From contig CAKTWW010000001.1 in the NCBI GenBank assembly GCA_934630855.1, positions 62,001-126,000 of the forward strand: 64,000 nucleotides of DNA. The letters run 5' to 3'. Below the pieces are notes generated by a model. It made no database searches. It was not told where the DNA came from and saw only the letters and a program-made list of their open reading frames with translations. This stretch comes from an uncultured Collinsella sp. (lineage in GTDB: Bacteria; Actinomycetota; Coriobacteriia; Coriobacteriales; Coriobacteriaceae). How positions within the stretch are numbered: the stretch's first letter is position 1; every line of letters starts with the position of its first letter. Both the position numbers and the translations under genes were made by a program. Of the stretch, positions 1 through 7,757 are shown in pieces.

Positions 1-318
1 CAGCAGCCTGGCTACGTCACGGTGACGGTCTCGGTCACATCGAGCGCCGTGGGCAATCCCGTGTCTTCTGGTGGCACCTTCACCTTTAACGAGGGCGCTA
101 CGGCCTACGACGCCCTGTGTGCCCTGGGTCTTTCTGTGAATGCGCATGGCTCGTCGTACGGTACGTATGTCGCTGCCATCGGCGGCCTGGCCGAGAAGGA
201 GCACGGCAGCACGAGCGGCTGGATGTATTCCGTTAACGGTGTGACGCCCAACACGGCTTGCAGCAACTACGTCCTATCCAACGGCGACAGTGTCGTCTGG
301 TATTACGTAACGGGGTAG
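1..318 (+). CDS. DUF4430-type domain protein, C-terminal fragment
   Basis: The frame is open from base 1, so the gene begins upstream of the window; only about 105 residues and the TAG stop are present. The visible part reads as one DUF4430 (transcobalamin C-terminal-like) module: a beta-rich stretch with 'TFNEGATAYDAL', the glycine/serine-rich turn before 'GWMYSVNG' and the closing 'GDSVVWYYV'. In known proteins this module ends secreted or cell-wall proteins of Gram-positive gut bacteria, some of them cobalamin-binding-like. No sortase signal or membrane anchor follows, so any anchor or signal peptide must lie in the missing upstream part. Domain call is by pattern; the function of the whole protein cannot be judged. 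Confidence 0.75.
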   Translation, partial: QQPGYVTVTVSVTSSAVGNPVSSGGTFTFNEGATAYDALCALGLSVNAHGSSYGTYVAAIGGLAEKEHGSTSGWMYSVNGVTPNTACSNYVLSNGDSVVWYYVTG

Positions 319-426
319 GAGCCTCAACATAACGCACGGAACGGGCGGCGCGGACAGTATCCGAGTCGCCCGTTATTTATTCCGTAAGGGAGTGCGGGAT
401 GGCTGATCAGTTGATTTACTGGGAAT

Positions 427-717
427 GGGATGCCGTTTCCCATTCAAGGCTCAACCGGAAGCCGCATCCCACTCTGGAGGCGGATTCTGGGATGCACTTT
501 CCGCGAGGGCGGTGTGGCGGAAAGTGCATCCCGTTTCGGGGGTTTATTCTGGGATGAGCTTTCCGAAGCGGCCTCCATTGGGAAGGCGCATCCCGCTCTG
601 AGGGCACAATCCGGGTCGTGGTTTCCGTAAGGACGCCCTTGGGGAAACCGTATCCCGTTTTGAGGCGTTATTCTGGGATGCAATTTCCGGAACGACGCCC
701 CGGGGAAACCGTGTCCC
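427..717. repeat. Array of five 62-bp imperfect palindromic repeats
   Basis: This 510-bp gene-free stretch (319-829) holds five consecutive hairpin units. Left arms (GGGATGC..TTTCC type) start at 427, 489, 551, 612 and 675, a period of 61-63 bp. Matching right arms (GGAAA..GCATCCC type) end at 470, 532, 594, 657 and 717. Unit 2 is a perfect 16-bp inverted repeat (489-504 with 517-532); the others carry a few mismatches, several compensating in both arms. Units are joined by short linkers such as 'TTCTGG' and 'GAGG'. No ORF here looks coding. Role unknown; the arms vary together, as expected if structure is kept. Confidence 0.85.
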
Positions 718-769
718 ATTTCGGCACCGTAGCCCGTCTCGTTCACCCTCCTCGGCAGGCTCGGCAAAC

Positions 770-803
770 AAAAAACCGGCTGGAACGAGAATTCCAACCG
801 GTT
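770..803 (-). terminator. Rho-independent terminator after GtrA gene
   Basis: Arms 775-785 and 792-802 form an 11-bp stem with a 6-nt loop. Read on the minus strand the stem is followed by a T-rich run (TTTTTTGTTT). It lies 28 bp past the stop of the minus-strand GtrA gene. Confidence 0.85.
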
Positions 804-829
804 ATACCTTCAAGCAAATGTCGAATAAA

Positions 830-1237
830 CTACGACTGCACGCCCTCGAGGAAAAAGCGACGGCTAAAGTAGTTGTACCAGGTGACCAAGAATGTGGCGA
901 TGGCCTTCATGGCCTGGTAGCCGATGCTCAAAAACGTGACGCCCACAAACATGTACAGGTCGTTGAGGCCCAGGCCGATCACCGACAGGATGGTGAAGAT
1001 CGTGAACTCGCGCTTGCGGCTCATGCCCTCGCGGTGGTCGAACACGTACTTCATGCTGAGCCAGTAGTTGACCACGACGGACGTGATGAACGAGATCGTG
1101 GTGCTCATCAAAAAGTCGAGGTGGAACAGCTCGACGAGCGCAATGAGCATGCCCCAGTCGATGCCAAAGGAGATAAGTCCCACGACAGCGAACTTGAGGA
1201 ACTGCTTGGTATGAGGTTGTGCCAGTGCCTTGCGCAC
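830..1237 (-). CDS. GtrA family membrane protein
   Basis: A 135-residue protein with four hydrophobic segments (roughly residues 13-33, 40-60, 76-96 and 104-122) in the GtrA/DPMS pattern, including 'FAVVGLISFGIDW' at the start and the 'NYWLSMKYVF' motif between helices 2 and 3. GtrA-like proteins are thought to flip or move lipid-linked sugars for cell-wall or surface polysaccharide glycosylation. The start is GTG with only a weak Shine-Dalgarno. The second GtrA gene, 220 bp upstream in the same direction, is a clear paralogue ('MRKALAQ' versus 'MQKLLAQ'). The two are separated by a strong terminator hairpin, so they are probably transcribed separately or with attenuation. Confidence 0.85.
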   Translation of the reverse strand: MRKALAQPHTKQFLKFAVVGLISFGIDWGMLIALVELFHLDFLMSTTISFITSVVVNYWLSMKYVFDHREGMSRKREFTIFTILSVIGLGLNDLYMFVGVTFLSIGYQAMKAIATFLVTWYNYFSRRFFLEGVQS

Positions 1238-1385
1238 GTAATCACATCCAATGCGTTGATGAATCGAGCAGTGGATACTTTAGAGCTTTTGCAAGGGAAA
1301 CGTAAGGGCTTTGCCAAGAACTATACGAACTCGCCAAATTTTCAAGAGGCAATCCGCAAACGTGCCGAATTTGCCCGTAAACGAA

Positions 1386-1435
1386 CGAGGCCCGCGAACG
1401 ACGCCGCACTCAGTGCGCGTCGTTCGCGGGCCTCG
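1386..1435 (-). terminator. Strong GC-rich hairpin between the GtrA genes
   Basis: An 18-bp perfect stem (1386-1403 with 1418-1435) encloses a loop that itself holds a small CGCACT/AGTGCG palindrome. It sits about 20 bp past the stop of the upstream GtrA gene. The T-tract is poor, so it may be a factor-assisted terminator or RNA-stabilising hairpin. Confidence 0.65.
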
Positions 1436-1456
1436 TAACGCTGCGAGAAAGCCGAG

Positions 1457-1852
1457 CTATTTGGTCTCGTCGCCCTCTAGGAAGATCTTGCGGGTCGCAA
1501 AGTTGTAGACCATGACGAGCGCGGTGGCGCAAATCTTGGCGATATTGGCCTCGAGTCCCAGGCCGGCGTTGAGTGCCAGCACAATGCCGTCGTTGAGTGC
1601 CAGACCAATCACGGACAGCACGACAAAGATGACAAACTCGCGACGGCGGCTCATGCCCTCCTTGTGCGCGAACACGTACTTCATGCTCGCGACGTAGTTA
1701 AAGATGAGCGAGACGATAAAGCCGCTGGTGTTGGCGATCAGGATGTTAAGGCCCAGACCGTAGTGGAGCAGATTCATGATGCCGAAGTCGATGACCGTGG
1801 CGACGACGCCGACGACGCCAAACTTCATGATCTGTGCAAGGAGCTTTTGCAT
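1457..1852 (-). CDS. GtrA family membrane protein
   Basis: The protein has 131 residues from the ATG at 1852, chosen because AAGGCAGG lies 4-6 bp upstream and because it aligns with the start of the neighbouring paralogue; a TTG 63 bp further up would add 21 residues without a clear ribosome site. Four membrane helices and the motif 'NYVASMKYVF' place it in the GtrA family, presumed to move lipid-linked sugars across the membrane. It follows fbp by about 80 bp in the same direction, with a small CCCCGC/GCGGGG hairpin between them. Substrate unknown. Confidence 0.85.
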   Translation of the reverse strand: MQKLLAQIMKFGVVGVVATVIDFGIMNLLHYGLGLNILIANTSGFIVSLIFNYVASMKYVFAHKEGMSRRREFVIFVVLSVIGLALNDGIVLALNAGLGLEANIAKICATALVMVYNFATRKIFLEGDETK

Positions 1853-1930
1853 GGTACCTGCCTTAAGCTGGCGCCGGGGCGCCGTGGGGATGACAAACTC
1901 AGCAAGTTTAGCCAATCCCCGCGGGCGGGG

Positions 1931-3847
1931 CTAGGCGCGCTCCTCGATAGCACCGTTTCTATATGCATCGAGCAGCTGGCGCAGGTCCTGGATCTGGCTG
2001 CGGATCTTGGCGCCGGAATCGGTGTCGCTTACCATACGGCGACGGTCGGCCTGGTCAAAACGGTTGGTCTCGCTCTCGATGTCCACGTTGCGCGTGAGTG
2101 CCTCCGCAACCGTCGTAAAGGCCCGGTGCGACTTGAGACGGCAGCCGCGCGAGCTCGAGATGAGCGTGTATCCGGCGATGCCCGTCTTGGGGTGGTAAGC
2201 GCGGCAGAAGCCGCCATCGATGACCAGCAGTTTGCCGTCGGCGCGGATGGGCTGCTCGCCCTTGGTAGTTTTAACGGGCGTGTGGCCGTTGATGATGTGA
2301 CCGGTCGGCGAACATGCCATGGGGACGACGCCAAACTCGTGCATGATGTCATCGCAGACCGAGGGCGACGTGGTGAGCGTGTAGTACGGATCCATCGGCT
2401 CGACCCAGGTGCTCTTGTCGGCGATATAGGCGCGCTCGAAGGTGCGGACCAGACGTCCGCTGGCAGGGGAGTTAAAGCCGATCCACAGGTACCACATCCA
2501 GTCGAGGGCATCGCGGTCGCCCACGCGCCAGGCGCGGCGGGCGATACGGTCGCAAAAATCGAAATAATCGCGGCCGGCGTGCCAGGTGCCCAGGCAGTTC
2601 ATGCTGCTAAAGGTGCCGTCCTCATTGAGTGGCACGCAGCCGTGGAACAACAGATTGCCGTTGGTGACCTTGTACATCGAGCCGTGGGAGTAGAGGAAAT
2701 CGATATGGCGATGCAGGTGATCGGCGGTGACAAACTCGGACACGAGCTTGTCGATGATGTGCTGCTCCTGGGGCGTGAGCGTGTAGGGGTCTGCCGGGTC
2801 GACGGTGGGGAAGTCGTTGGTCGTGAGCGGCCACACGCTGCCGTCGGCGAGGGTGACCGTGCCGGAGTCGTGGTCGATCTTGTCGAGCAGCAGGCGGTCG
2901 GTCATATCGAACTCGGGGTGGCGCTGGATGATCTGGCCCTCGAGCTTAAAGAGCAGTACGTTGATGGCCTTGATGAGCGGGGTGATGGACTCGCCGGCGG
3001 TGTAGGTGGCATCGGCGAAGGCGACAAGCTCGCGCAGCGAGATGCCGTAGTCGTTCTCGAGGATCTCGTAATTGTCGTAGCGCAGGTTGTTGCGCAGCAC
3101 CGTGGCGATGCAGGCGGGCTCGCCGGCCGCAGCGCCCATCCAGAGCAGATCGTGGTTGCCCCACTGGATGTCGAGCGAATGATAGGTGAGCAGGCGATCC
3201 ATAATCTTGGCCGCACCGCCGCCGCGGTCGAAGATGTCGCCCACCAGGTGCAGGTGGTCGACGGCCAGGCGCTTGATGAGCGAGGCGAGCGACTCGATAA
3301 AGTCGTCGGCGCTGGCGGTCTCCAGGATGGACTCCACGATGCGCTCGTGATAGCGCACACGATAGTTGTTCTCGTCCGGATGCGTGTGCAGCAGCTCGTC
3401 GATGATGTAGGCGTAATCGCGCGGGATGGCCTTACGCACCTTGGAGCGCGTATAGCGGCTCGAAAGCGAGCGGGCAACCATGATGAGCTGATCGAGCATT
3501 GTCTTGTACCAGGTGGGAGAGTCCTCGTGCTGGCTGCGGACCAACTCGATCTTCTCGCGCGGGTAGTAGATGAGCGTGCAGAGATCGCCCTTTTCGTCAA
3601 AGGAGAGCGTGTCGCCAAAGATCTCGTCGACATGCTCACGCACGACGCCCGAGCAGTTATTGAGGATGTGCATAAAGGCTTCGTACTCGCCATGCACGTC
3701 GCTCATAAAATGCTCGGTGCCCTTGGGTAGGTTGAGAATGGCCGAGAGGTTGATGATCTCGGTAAACGCGGATTGCTCGGTGGGAAATTGTCTCGACAGC
3801 AGGCGCAGATACTTGAAGTCTTGCGGATTGCGATCGAATGCGACCAT
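1931..3847 (-). CDS. fbp: Fructose-1,6-bisphosphatase class III
   Basis: This 638-residue protein has the length and motif order of the class III FBPase (Bacillus YydE/Fbp type), which hydrolyses fructose 1,6-bisphosphate to fructose 6-phosphate in gluconeogenesis. The metallophosphatase residues are visible: 'SDVHGE' at 49-54, 'GDIFDRGG' at 203-210, 'GNHD' at 230-233 and 'NGHTPVK' near 535. The start ATG is preceded by GGAAGGTG. A palindromic site just upstream (3875-3905) overlaps a TTGACG that could be the -35 box, suggesting repression, probably in response to carbon source. The gene stands alone or leads into the GtrA gene downstream. Confidence 0.95.
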   Translation of the reverse strand: MVAFDRNPQDFKYLRLLSRQFPTEQSAFTEIINLSAILNLPKGTEHFMSDVHGEYEAFMHILNNCSGVVREHVDEIFGDTLSFDEKGDLCTLIYYPREKIELVRSQHEDSPTWYKTMLDQLIMVARSLSSRYTRSKVRKAIPRDYAYIIDELLHTHPDENNYRVRYHERIVESILETASADDFIESLASLIKRLAVDHLHLVGDIFDRGGGAAKIMDRLLTYHSLDIQWGNHDLLWMGAAAGEPACIATVLRNNLRYDNYEILENDYGISLRELVAFADATYTAGESITPLIKAINVLLFKLEGQIIQRHPEFDMTDRLLLDKIDHDSGTVTLADGSVWPLTTNDFPTVDPADPYTLTPQEQHIIDKLVSEFVTADHLHRHIDFLYSHGSMYKVTNGNLLFHGCVPLNEDGTFSSMNCLGTWHAGRDYFDFCDRIARRAWRVGDRDALDWMWYLWIGFNSPASGRLVRTFERAYIADKSTWVEPMDPYYTLTTSPSVCDDIMHEFGVVPMACSPTGHIINGHTPVKTTKGEQPIRADGKLLVIDGGFCRAYHPKTGIAGYTLISSSRGCRLKSHRAFTTVAEALTRNVDIESETNRFDQADRRRMVSDTDSGAKIRSQIQDLRQLLDAYRNGAIEERA

Positions 3848-3874
3848 GAAACACCTTCCGGTAGTGTTGGTAAA

Positions 3875-3905
3875 ACTGGTAAACCAGCGTCAAGCGTTTA
3901 CCAGT
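3875..3905 (-). promoter_or_regulatory. Palindromic operator-like site upstream of fbp
   Basis: A perfect 10-bp inverted repeat, ACTGGTAAAC (3875-3884) and GTTTACCAGT (3896-3905), is separated by 11 bp. A third half-site, TTGGTAAA, follows on the fbp side (3868-3874). On the minus strand the spacer contains TTGACG, a plausible -35 element; no good -10 is seen. It lies 28-58 bp before the fbp start. The binding protein is unknown. Confidence 0.55.
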
Positions 3906-4167
3906 ATGCGCCGCCTTTGTTTCGATTTTGCGCCGGCGGCTGAATTGTCAGGCGAACGGTTTGCTAAATCGATTTAGTGGAGGTAGATGTGTCGGTTGAG
4001 TGGAGACAAAGCGGGTGATTTTGCCCATGTTGGCCCATGGCGGGGATGGGGATATTCATGATAAAGATATCGGATGCAAATGGTTCACATTGGTAAATAG
4101 CGGACATTTGTATCGTATTTAGGCTTGCTGTGCGATAATTTGCGCAGCAATACTTAAGGAGCCTCAT

Positions 4168-5058
4168 ATGAGTGATTTTGTCCTGACCTGTGAATCCGCC
4201 GCCGATCGAACCCGTGAGTTCTTTACGTCGCGCAATATCCCTGTCGTGTGTTTTCATTACGAGATCGACGATGTTGTCTATACGGACGATCTGTATCAGT
4301 CGATTACGCCGGACGAGTTTTTTGCCCAGATTGCCGCGGGCGCCATGCCCAAGACGTCTCAGGTGAGCGTGGGTGAGTACGAGGAGTTTTGGGAGCCGTT
4401 TATTGCCGAGGGTAAAGACGTGCTGCACCTGGCGTTGTCGTCGGGTATTTCGGGCACGTATGGATCGGCCTGCGTTGCGGCGCAGATGCTCGCGGATCGC
4501 TATCCCCAGGGCGGCAAGGTGCGTGTCATCGATTCGCTGGCGGCGTCTTCGGGCTTTGGCCTGCTGGCGGAATGTGCCGCCGACGTTCGCGATAGTGGCG
4601 CTTCGCTCGACGAGACGGCCGCTTGGATTGAGGAGCATAAACTCAACCTTCACCACTGGTTCTTCTCGACCGATCTGTCGAGCTACCTGCGCGGCGGTCG
4701 CATTTCGGCTGCGAGCGCGATCATCGGCACGGCGCTTAAGATTTGCCCACTTATGACGGTCGATTGCGAAGGTGGGCTGTCGCCACGTGAGAAGATTCGC
4801 ACTAAGAAGCGTGCGATTTCCGAGATGGCTAAGACCATGATGGCACACGTGCAGGACGGTGCGGATTATTCGGGTAAGTGCATCATGTCGCACTCGGCGT
4901 GCCGCGAGGATGCCGAGGCCGTTGCGGCGCTGATTGAGGAACAGGTTCCGCAGCTTAAAGGCAAGATTGAGATCAATAACATCGGTACTCTGATCGGTTC
5001 GCATACCGGACCTGGTACGGTGGCGCTCTTCTTTATGGGCGACAAGCGCGTGGATTAA
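4168..5058 (+). CDS. DegV family fatty-acid-binding protein
   Basis: The 296-residue protein has the DegV two-domain pattern: N-terminal 'LTCESAADRT', 'PKTSQVSVGEY' near residue 60, 'ALSSGISGTYGSA' near 90 and the C-terminal 'GTLIGSHTGPGTVALFF'. DegV proteins bind fatty acids; in Gram-positive bacteria some are FakB subunits that hand fatty acids to the kinase FakA. No fakA lies nearby. The ATG has an ideal AAGGAG 6 bp upstream. The 320-bp gap before it is shared with the divergent fbp gene and contains GATAAT at about 4133, a possible -10. A second DegV gene lies at 22901-23761. Confidence 0.9.
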   Translation: MSDFVLTCESAADRTREFFTSRNIPVVCFHYEIDDVVYTDDLYQSITPDEFFAQIAAGAMPKTSQVSVGEYEEFWEPFIAEGKDVLHLALSSGISGTYGSACVAAQMLADRYPQGGKVRVIDSLAASSGFGLLAECAADVRDSGASLDETAAWIEEHKLNLHHWFFSTDLSSYLRGGRISAASAIIGTALKICPLMTVDCEGGLSPREKIRTKKRAISEMAKTMMAHVQDGADYSGKCIMSHSACREDAEAVAALIEEQVPQLKGKIEINNIGTLIGSHTGPGTVALFFMGDKRVD

Positions 5059-5099
5059 CTTGGCCCATCACGTCGCTGCATGATTGCTCAAACGAAAAC

Positions 5100-5127
5100 G
5101 GCCCGCCTCACGCTTGTGGGGCGGGCC
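5100..5127. terminator. Bidirectional terminator
   Basis: GGCCCGCC (5100-5107) pairs with GGCGGGCC (5120-5127), with a CA-rich loop. It is located between two converging genes, preceded by AAAACG and followed by TTGCTGTTG. Confidence 0.75.
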
Positions 5128-5139
5128 TTGCTGTTGCGG

Positions 5140-6231
5140 TTAGCGTTTCTTTCCGCGGAAGAAGAAGCCGTGCAGCGAGGGCTTGAGTCCGCGGTTGGCG
5201 CGACGTTCCTCGATATGATCGTGGATCGAGGCGACACGCTCGATAACCTCGTCGGGAATCGGCACGTCGGGATTCATGTTCTCGACCTGACTGACCTCGG
5301 CGGCGGCGACCTGATCAATAATGGGCACATCTTCGCGCGAAATAACGGGCGTGGCGTCTTCCTTCATCTTGCGATAACGCTGCATCATGTCGGTCTGCAG
5401 CTGCTGGGCCGAAGGCGGCGTCCAGATGATGGCGTTGGCGCCGGCGGCGATGGTTTCGCGGATGCTGTCGGGCGTCTTGCCGCCCGGTGCGATGAGCGGC
5501 AGATTGGGATAGTGCTCGCGCAGTTCGCGCAGGACCTGCGGCGTGTTCTTGCCGGCGGCGATGTTGAGGATCTTGGCGCCGGCGCGCACCTTGGCATGCG
5601 CATCGTCATCGCAGCGCACGACCGTGGCGATAACGGGGATATCGGCCATGTTGGTGATGTGCTCGACCATCTCGGCGGTAGCGGGGGAGTTGACCACGCA
5701 GCCCGCAGCGCCCTGCATCTCGGAGACGGCTGCCATCTGCACGGAGCGCTTGCCGGTGGTGGTGCCGCCGCCCACGCCCACAAAGACCGGGCACTCAGCA
5801 ACGGTCAGCAGCGCCTGCGTAATGGCGGGCTGCGGCGTGAAGGGATAGACCGCAAACACGGCATCGGCGTTGGAGTTGCGGATAACCGCGACATCGGTGG
5901 TGTAGATGAGCGACTTGATGCGGCGGCCGAAGAGCGTGAAGCCGCTAGCCTCCTCGATCTCGTCGGGCATGCGAAGGGCCGCCTTGCGCAAGCGTCCGTC
6001 GATGGGCAGCGGCTCCATGGGCAGCAGACCGTTGGGGGTCACGGCTACCTGGGGCTCGGTGAACTCGTCTGCGAGCTCGACCTCCGAGAAGTCAACCGAG
6101 GCTACGATATCCTCGTGGACCTCGGCGGGAACATCGATGGGGGCTTGGTCGTTTGACGCGCTGGGCGTATCGAAGGAGCTGGTGCCGACAAAGGCGTCGA
6201 CGCGCTCGTTGAGGTCGTTGAGGGTATCCAT
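5140..6231 (-). CDS. TIM-barrel-like protein of unknown function
   Basis: In this 363-residue protein the core (about residues 75-290) has alternating strands and helices ending in short glycine motifs: 'VFVGVGGGTTTG', 'IPVIATVV', 'AKILNIAAGKNTP', 'LPLIAPGGKTPDSI' and 'GANAIIWTPPSA'. This resembles phosphate-binding TIM barrels such as the KDPG-aldolase or ThiE type, but no catalytic lysine can be assigned with confidence. The N-terminal 60 residues are acidic and low in complexity and the C-terminus is basic ('FFRGKKR'). It converges on degV across a shared terminator and is divergent from the small membrane protein at 6422. I do not recognise a specific function. Confidence 0.75.
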   Translation of the reverse strand: MDTLNDLNERVDAFVGTSSFDTPSASNDQAPIDVPAEVHEDIVASVDFSEVELADEFTEPQVAVTPNGLLPMEPLPIDGRLRKAALRMPDEIEEASGFTLFGRRIKSLIYTTDVAVIRNSNADAVFAVYPFTPQPAITQALLTVAECPVFVGVGGGTTTGKRSVQMAAVSEMQGAAGCVVNSPATAEMVEHITNMADIPVIATVVRCDDDAHAKVRAGAKILNIAAGKNTPQVLRELREHYPNLPLIAPGGKTPDSIRETIAAGANAIIWTPPSAQQLQTDMMQRYRKMKEDATPVISREDVPIIDQVAAAEVSQVENMNPDVPIPDEVIERVASIHDHIEERRANRGLKPSLHGFFFRGKKR

Positions 6232-6421
6232 GGAGGCTCGATTCTATGCGATGGTGGCCGGCACATGCGGCCGGAGTTGCGAATGCTAAATCGTTTGACG
6301 AGTTGATTTTTCCCCGCTGCGCCCACCGTTAGACTCAAAGGTCGGCGAACGTGAAGGAGCTGTGGTGGCGGGCGTCGAGGTGCTATCTTGAATGTCCCGT
6401 TTAAAAGAGAGGTGACGCGGT

Positions 6422-6592
6422 ATGGAATTGACAGCAATGTTGGGCTCGATTGGCCTGTGTGTGGGCGCAATCGTGGCCGCCGCGGTCATCTACTTTGTGG
6501 TCACGGCCATTAAGGGCAAAAGAGCCGAGCGCAAGGAGCGCGAGGCGCTTAAGCAGCATCGTAACCAGCAGGATAAGCGCGCACGGAAATAG
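6422..6592 (+). CDS. Small single-pass membrane protein
   Basis: A 56-residue ORF starts at ATG 6422 with GAGAGG 9 bp upstream and ends at TAG 6590-6592. Residues 8-30 are a continuous hydrophobic helix ('GLCVGAIVAAAVIYFVV'), followed by a strongly basic, charged tail rich in K, R, E and Q ending 'QDKRARK'. This gives an N-out/C-in type topology by the positive-inside rule. It lies divergent to the TIM-barrel gene and converges on the RNA methyltransferase. No family is recognised. The clean ribosome site and membrane pattern make it a likely real gene despite its size. Confidence 0.65.
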   Translation: MELTAMLGSIGLCVGAIVAAAVIYFVVTAIKGKRAERKEREALKQHRNQQDKRARK

Positions 6593-6616
6593 CTTGTTGA
6601 ATTTTTGGTCCGTGCG

Positions 6617-7720
6617 CTAGCTGCGTTTTCGGATCAGGGCAATGTAGAAGCCCTCAAAGTCGCGGCTGGGCGGAATGGTGAGCGTGCCGGACAAGCCGTT
6701 GGCGACGGCCGAGACGCGGCCGGCAGCGATGGCCTCGGTGAGGGCGTTGCACTCGACGCGCGGCTCCTCGCCTGCTTCCTGGGCGCGGCGCGCTTCGCTT
6801 TCGCTCGGCGTGCCGTCGAGGGGGATGAGCTCGCAGTCCATGTGCTTGTCGAGGGTCTCTTGCAGGGCGTCCTCGTTTTCCTGCGGCAAGATCGAACAAG
6901 TGGAATAGACCAGCGTACCGCCCGGCTTGAGGGCGCCCATGGCGCGGTCCAGAAGCGCACGCTGCGAGCGGGCGCATTTGACGAGCAGCTGCTCGGTCAG
7001 GCCGCGCAGGCTCTTCTCGTTGCCGCTGATGACGGTGCCCGTGCCGGTGCAGGGGGCGTCGAGCAGGATGCGGTCGAAGCGGAAGAACTCGTCGAGCTCG
7101 CGCGCGTCGATGCGCATGACGGGCACATTTTTGACGCCTTGGCGGTGGAGATTGGACTCGAGCTTCTCAGCGCGGGGGACGCTCATCTCGCAAGCGGTGA
7201 GGTGCGCCTGGCCCTGGGTGAGGGCGGCGATCTGCGTCGTCTTGCCACCGGGGGCCGCGCACATGTCTAGGATGTCCTCGCCGGCCTGAGCGCCCAACAC
7301 CAAAGGCGGCATCATGGACGACAGACTCTGCAGATAGATTTTGCCATCGCGGTAGATGTCGAGATTCCACAGATCGGATACCTGGGCCTCGGGCAGGATG
7401 AAAGCGTCCGGGTACCATGCGACGGGGCGGTGGGCGATGCCGGCTGCGTCGAGCGCGGCGGCGATGTCTTCGGCGGTCGCCTTGAGGGTGTTGGCGCGCA
7501 GCGTGACCGGGCGTGTGGCAGCGGCGCCGAAGCCCTCGATCATGAGTTGAGCATCGGCGGGTGCATAGGCGCCGGCGACCGTGTCGACCATAAAGCGCGG
7601 CAGGTCGGCGGCACAGGGAAGGGCGGCAAGCTGGTCGGAAAGCTCGGTAGCGGCAAACTGCCTGAGCTTGAGCTCGGCCTTGACCTGCTTTTTCTGCCTA
7701 CGACGACGCGGCTTAGACAT
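6617..7720 (-). CDS. RsmB/RsmF-type RNA m5C methyltransferase (NOL1/NOP2/Sun)
   Basis: This 367-residue SAM-dependent enzyme is predicted to methylate a cytosine C5 in rRNA (or tRNA). The signature motifs are in order: SAM-binding 'DMCAAPGGKT' at 152-161, the proline-cysteine motif 'DAPCTGTG' at 221-228 and the catalytic thiol in 'YSTCS' at 272-276. The N-terminus is very basic ('KPRRRRQKKQ'), probably for RNA contact; the C-terminal 80 residues may carry a PUA-like or RsmF-type extension. It lies upstream of the small gap before the converging small membrane protein and 37 bp downstream of the metG-like gene, likely in one transcript with it. Which rRNA base is modified cannot be told. Confidence 0.9.
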   Translation of the reverse strand: MSKPRRRRQKKQVKAELKLRQFAATELSDQLAALPCAADLPRFMVDTVAGAYAPADAQLMIEGFGAAATRPVTLRANTLKATAEDIAAALDAAGIAHRPVAWYPDAFILPEAQVSDLWNLDIYRDGKIYLQSLSSMMPPLVLGAQAGEDILDMCAAPGGKTTQIAALTQGQAHLTACEMSVPRAEKLESNLHRQGVKNVPVMRIDARELDEFFRFDRILLDAPCTGTGTVISGNEKSLRGLTEQLLVKCARSQRALLDRAMGALKPGGTLVYSTCSILPQENEDALQETLDKHMDCELIPLDGTPSESEARRAQEAGEEPRVECNALTEAIAAGRVSAVANGLSGTLTIPPSRDFEGFYIALIRKRS

Positions 7721-7757
7721 CCGTCTTTCCTTCCCATTCCATTACATGTCGAGTGTT

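Noticed and set aside
427..717. Possible CRISPR array
   Set aside because: The units are palindromic throughout, with variable arms and very short unique parts; there is no constant direct repeat of 23-40 bp with 30-40 bp spacers and no cas gene.
1664..3730. 688-codon open frame on the plus strand
   Set aside because: It is antisense to fbp, whose protein has all catalytic motifs; the translated frame has the monotonous V/D/A/G/H composition of a reverse-strand shadow in high-GC DNA.
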